This document shows, one piece after another, positions 61,921 through 64,000 of a stretch of DNA of 64,000 nucleotides. The stretch is from Pseudomaricurvus sp033283335 (GTDB lineage Bacteria; Pseudomonadota; Gammaproteobacteria; Pseudomonadales; Cellvibrionaceae): assembly GCA_033283335.1 (NCBI GenBank), contig JAWMQP010000001.1, positions 868,001-932,000 on the forward strand, written 5' to 3'. Under the pieces are notes generated by a model. The model saw only the letters and a program-made list of their open reading frames with translations. It was not told where the DNA came from and ran no database searches. The stretch's first letter is position 1, and each line of letters begins with the position of its first letter. The position numbers and the translations under genes were made by a program.

Positions 61921-62634
61921 TCAACTCCGGCCGGCGGGTTTATACAGCGGGATTACGTCTTCAACAAGACCATCCAAATGCACTCGCCCGTCCTCTATCC
62001 AGACAACTCGATTACAGAGTTCCATGATCATATCTTCACTGTGAGAAACCAATACGACCGTTTGCTCCGAAGTCAGTCGATTGTGAATGACCTCAAGTGA
62101 TTTCTGGCGAAACTCCTTATCACCGACGGATAAGACCTCATCAATCAATAGTACATCAGCATGTAGAATATTGGCGACCGAAAAACCCAGCCGACCTTTC
62201 ATACCATCAGAATAGGTTTTTACCGGCTTGTCGATGAAGGCCTTCAGGCCGGAGAACTCAACGATCTCATCCATTTTAACCAGAATCTGTTTTCGGCTAT
62301 AACCCAATAGAACGCCTGCCACCAGTACATTATCTCGTCCGCTTAATTCTGGATAATAACCTGCATTTAACCCCATCAGAACAGCGGATACCCCTGCCCG
62401 CTCAACAGTTCCCTGGTCCGGCTGGATGATACCCGCAAGCAGTTTTAACAAGGAGCTTTTGCCGGCGCCATTGCGCCCGATAATAGCCAGTGAATCCCCT
62501 TGATTCAGGTCGAAACTCACATCATGTAACGCTTGATAAACATATGATTTCCTCTGCCATAGAGACGCCTGCTGCCTGTAGGATAAGCTGATATTTCTTA
62601 CCTTAATTACAGGGTTTGATACATCCATTTTCAT
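61921..62634 (-). CDS. wzt: Polysaccharide ABC exporter ATP-binding protein (Wzt/KpsT-like)
   Basis: A 237-residue ATPase: Walker A GRNGAGKSS, signature YSDGMKGRLGFSVA, Walker B VLLIDEVLSVGD and H-loop VLVSHS. It lacks the C-terminal carbohydrate-binding domain of long Wzt proteins, so it resembles KpsT or short Wzt. The start overlaps the permease stop by one base (TAATG). Confidence 0.9.
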   Translation of the reverse strand: MKMDVSNPVIKVRNISLSYRQQASLWQRKSYVYQALHDVSFDLNQGDSLAIIGRNGAGKSSLLKLLAGIIQPDQGTVERAGVSAVLMGLNAGYYPELSGRDNVLVAGVLLGYSRKQILVKMDEIVEFSGLKAFIDKPVKTYSDGMKGRLGFSVANILHADVLLIDEVLSVGDKEFRQKSLEVIHNRLTSEQTVVLVSHSEDMIMELCNRVVWIEDGRVHLDGLVEDVIPLYKPAGRS

Positions 62635-63413
62635 TAAGCCAGAACCCTTGGGTATAGACAGTCGAAACGCCTTAGCAAAGCCAGGCCAAGAAAGATCAGC
62701 ACTATTGAAAGGACAGCAACCGCTGACAAACTGCTCAGATGAGGCGATGACCCATCGATTAAAATATTTCGATAGGAGGTAATCAGGACGGTCATGGGAT
62801 TAAGCATCAAACAGTCCCGATACGGCTCCGGTATTCTCTCATCAACCACAAAAAAAACACCTGACAAAAACATTCCCACTCGAAGACATAAGGTGAGCAC
62901 AAACTTTAAGTCGTGCAGAAAAGGCAACATTGCCCCCGCCACCAAACCACACCCTAAGATAAACAATGCCTGAACTGAAATCAGTAAAGGCAAAAACAAC
63001 CACTGGAGATAAACACTGTTTATTGTTGCCAGCAAAATCAACAGTACAGTCAAAACAATTATGAACTTTATAAACTCGAATAATAAATCTACTAGAATAG
63101 GTAAGTACTTTGGCACATAAACTTGCTGAATCAAACGAGATGCTCTTATGATTGACATCATCCCTCGATCCACACTCGCAGAAAACCAGGTCCAGACCGA
63201 AATCCCAACCAACAAGTCGAAAACAAAGCCCTCCCCACCTCGCTGCAAAACCAAGCCGAAAACCACGTAAAAAGCCAGCATCATCAGAAAGGGTTCAAGC
63301 ACCCACCAAATTAAACCCAGTCTGTTTTTCGCAGCCTCTGACCGAAACAGTGCACTCACACTGATAATGACAAAATCTTTTAAAGTGCTTAAATGATAAG
63401 GCTGCACAAACAC
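62634..63413 (-). CDS. wzm: Polysaccharide ABC exporter permease (Wzm/KpsM-like)
   Basis: A 259-residue ABC-2 permease with six transmembrane segments and an N-terminal cytoplasmic part (KDFVIISVSALFRSEAAKNRLGLIWWVLEP) typical of the family. Exports lipid-linked or O-antigen polysaccharide. The start is GTG 63413 (or GTG 63407). Four 8-bp tandem repeats lie directly upstream. Confidence 0.88.
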   Translation of the reverse strand: MFVQPYHLSTLKDFVIISVSALFRSEAAKNRLGLIWWVLEPFLMMLAFYVVFGLVLQRGGEGFVFDLLVGISVWTWFSASVDRGMMSIIRASRLIQQVYVPKYLPILVDLLFEFIKFIIVLTVLLILLATINSVYLQWLFLPLLISVQALFILGCGLVAGAMLPFLHDLKFVLTLCLRVGMFLSGVFFVVDERIPEPYRDCLMLNPMTVLITSYRNILIDGSSPHLSSLSAVAVLSIVLIFLGLALLRRFDCLYPRVLA

Positions 63414-63419
63414 TATCCC

Positions 63420-63451
63420 TGTTTACCTGTTTACCTGTTTACCTGTTTACC
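63420..63451 (-). repeat. Four 8-bp tandem repeats upstream of wzm
   Basis: TGTTTACC repeated four times without error (GGTAAACA on the coding strand), 6 bases before the wzm GTG, with an AT-rich promoter-like stretch just beyond. A unit not divisible by three next to a start is a typical slipped-strand variation site. Confidence 0.9.
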
Positions 63452-63622
63452 TATAATAAAATATAGATGACTTAAATGAATCGGGTAAAGGCTTCACCAA
63501 AGCAGCTAGTTGCAGCAGCCATTTCAATTACAACTATGTTCATGTAATAGTTATACTTTAGTCATTGGATGATAGAACCTCTATAGCCATTCATCAATCT
63601 GAGACACCTGCAGGATGCAATA

Positions 63623-64000
63623 ATGAATATCATATCCAGATTCAAAAAGCCTCAGAGCCAGCCTTCCACCGAAAACTCATGCATGCCCACATGCTCACAG
63701 TCAGAAAGAAACCTGGAGTTTGTTCGCCAATGCTACCAGGAACTACTCCAGCGGGAGGCCGATCCCGATGGCTTACAAAACTACACCCAGCGACTGAATG
63801 ATGGGCTTATAGACCACCTCGATGTTTTAAACAGCCTTAAAAAAAGTGTTGAATACCTGGAGCTTCATGCACCATACAATCATGTAAGTGATCCATTAAT
63901 TCATAAGTTCCTGTCAGAGTTCGACCCATCATTGATTGAAAGTTTAAGAAGCTGCCAAAACATTTCTCAAAGTCAATACGAATCGCTCTGGAAAAACATC
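63623..64000 (+). CDS. DUF4214-domain protein, N-terminal part (runs off window)
   Basis: ATG at 63623, open for 126 codons to the end of the window. After a 30-residue polar N-terminus, FVRQCYQELLQREADPDGLQNYTQRL matches the DUF4214 pattern (Y-x-x-LL-x-R-x-x-D-x-x-G-x-x-x-Y/W). The domain is common in polysaccharide and S-layer-related proteins, often fused to glycosyltransferases. Divergent from wzm; the next domains are outside. Confidence 0.65.
   Translation, partial: MNIISRFKKPQSQPSTENSCMPTCSQSERNLEFVRQCYQELLQREADPDGLQNYTQRLNDGLIDHLDVLNSLKKSVEYLELHAPYNHVSDPLIHKFLSEFDPSLIESLRSCQNISQSQYESLWKNI

Noticed and set aside
63420..63451. CRISPR array
   Set aside because: Units are 8 bp with no spacers. 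No repeat-spacer pattern was seen anywhere in the window.

Overview
The window looks like a chromosomal segment of a marine gammaproteobacterium, probably near the Cellvibrionales or a related order (inference). The reasons are the thrS-infC-rpmI-rplT-pheS-pheT-ihfA gene order, a HexR-controlled Entner-Doudoroff cluster, an oxaloacetate decarboxylase Na+ pump, a TonB-dependent receptor and a PanP-type aspartate decarboxylase. Most genes are ordinary chromosomal genes; one mobile element interrupts them.

Layout. 1-2.2 kb: end of the oad Na+ pump operon and dusC. 2.2-6.9 kb: an acyltransferase, two methyltransferases, an alpha/alpha-barrel protein and a GT4 glycosyltransferase, three of them in one tight operon, probably modifying a cell-surface glycan. 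6.9-9 kb: an XRE regulator, an outer-membrane beta-barrel protein and a compact transcription unit with a 36-codon ORF. 9-17.9 kb: central carbon metabolism (pyk, gap, eda, edd, pgl, zwf, then divergent hexR). pgi lies at 24-25.8 kb and its upstream region shares two AT-rich palindromic sites with the zwf-hexR intergenic region, so the two loci are probably one regulon. 18-24 kb: LysE-type exporter with an AraC regulator, a GGDEF protein, HutD-family protein, a secreted amidohydrolase and NDH-2. 26-33 kb: panP, a TonB receptor, an amidohydrolase and a carboxylesterase. 33-35.8 kb: trxC and minCDE.

35.86-45.88 kb is an integrated element of about 10 kb bounded by 50-bp direct repeats made from the 3' part of tRNA-Pro(GGG). 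It carries a tyrosine integrase, an AlpA-like regulator, a gpA-type HUH replication endonuclease, an Rmf-like small protein, a Sel1-repeat protein and an AT-rich right-hand module: a PD-(D/E)XK-like sce7726-family protein convergent with an operon of a membrane/coiled-coil protein, an ImmA/IrrE-type metalloprotease and a T4-beta-like (sce7725-type) protein. No capsid, tail or conjugation genes are visible. It resembles a phage satellite or small integrative element, and the right-hand module is the best candidate here for an undescribed (possibly defence) system.

45.8-56.1 kb: tRNA-Pro, a MerR-type regulator, ihfA, pheT, pheS, rplT, rpmI, infC (non-AUG start), thrS, purK, purE and tRNA-Val(GAC). 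56.3-64 kb: surface-polysaccharide genes: a WbpV-like epimerase, a WbpL/WecA-like sugar-phosphate transferase, tRNA-Asn(GTT), a WbpM-type dehydratase, a sulfotransferase-like protein, a Wzm/Wzt ABC exporter and the start of a DUF4214 protein. Two tandem repeats in this locus (in the epimerase gene and just upstream of wzm) could make it variable. Dispersed palindromic repeats lie in the gap-eda, pheT-pheS and pheS-rplT gaps.
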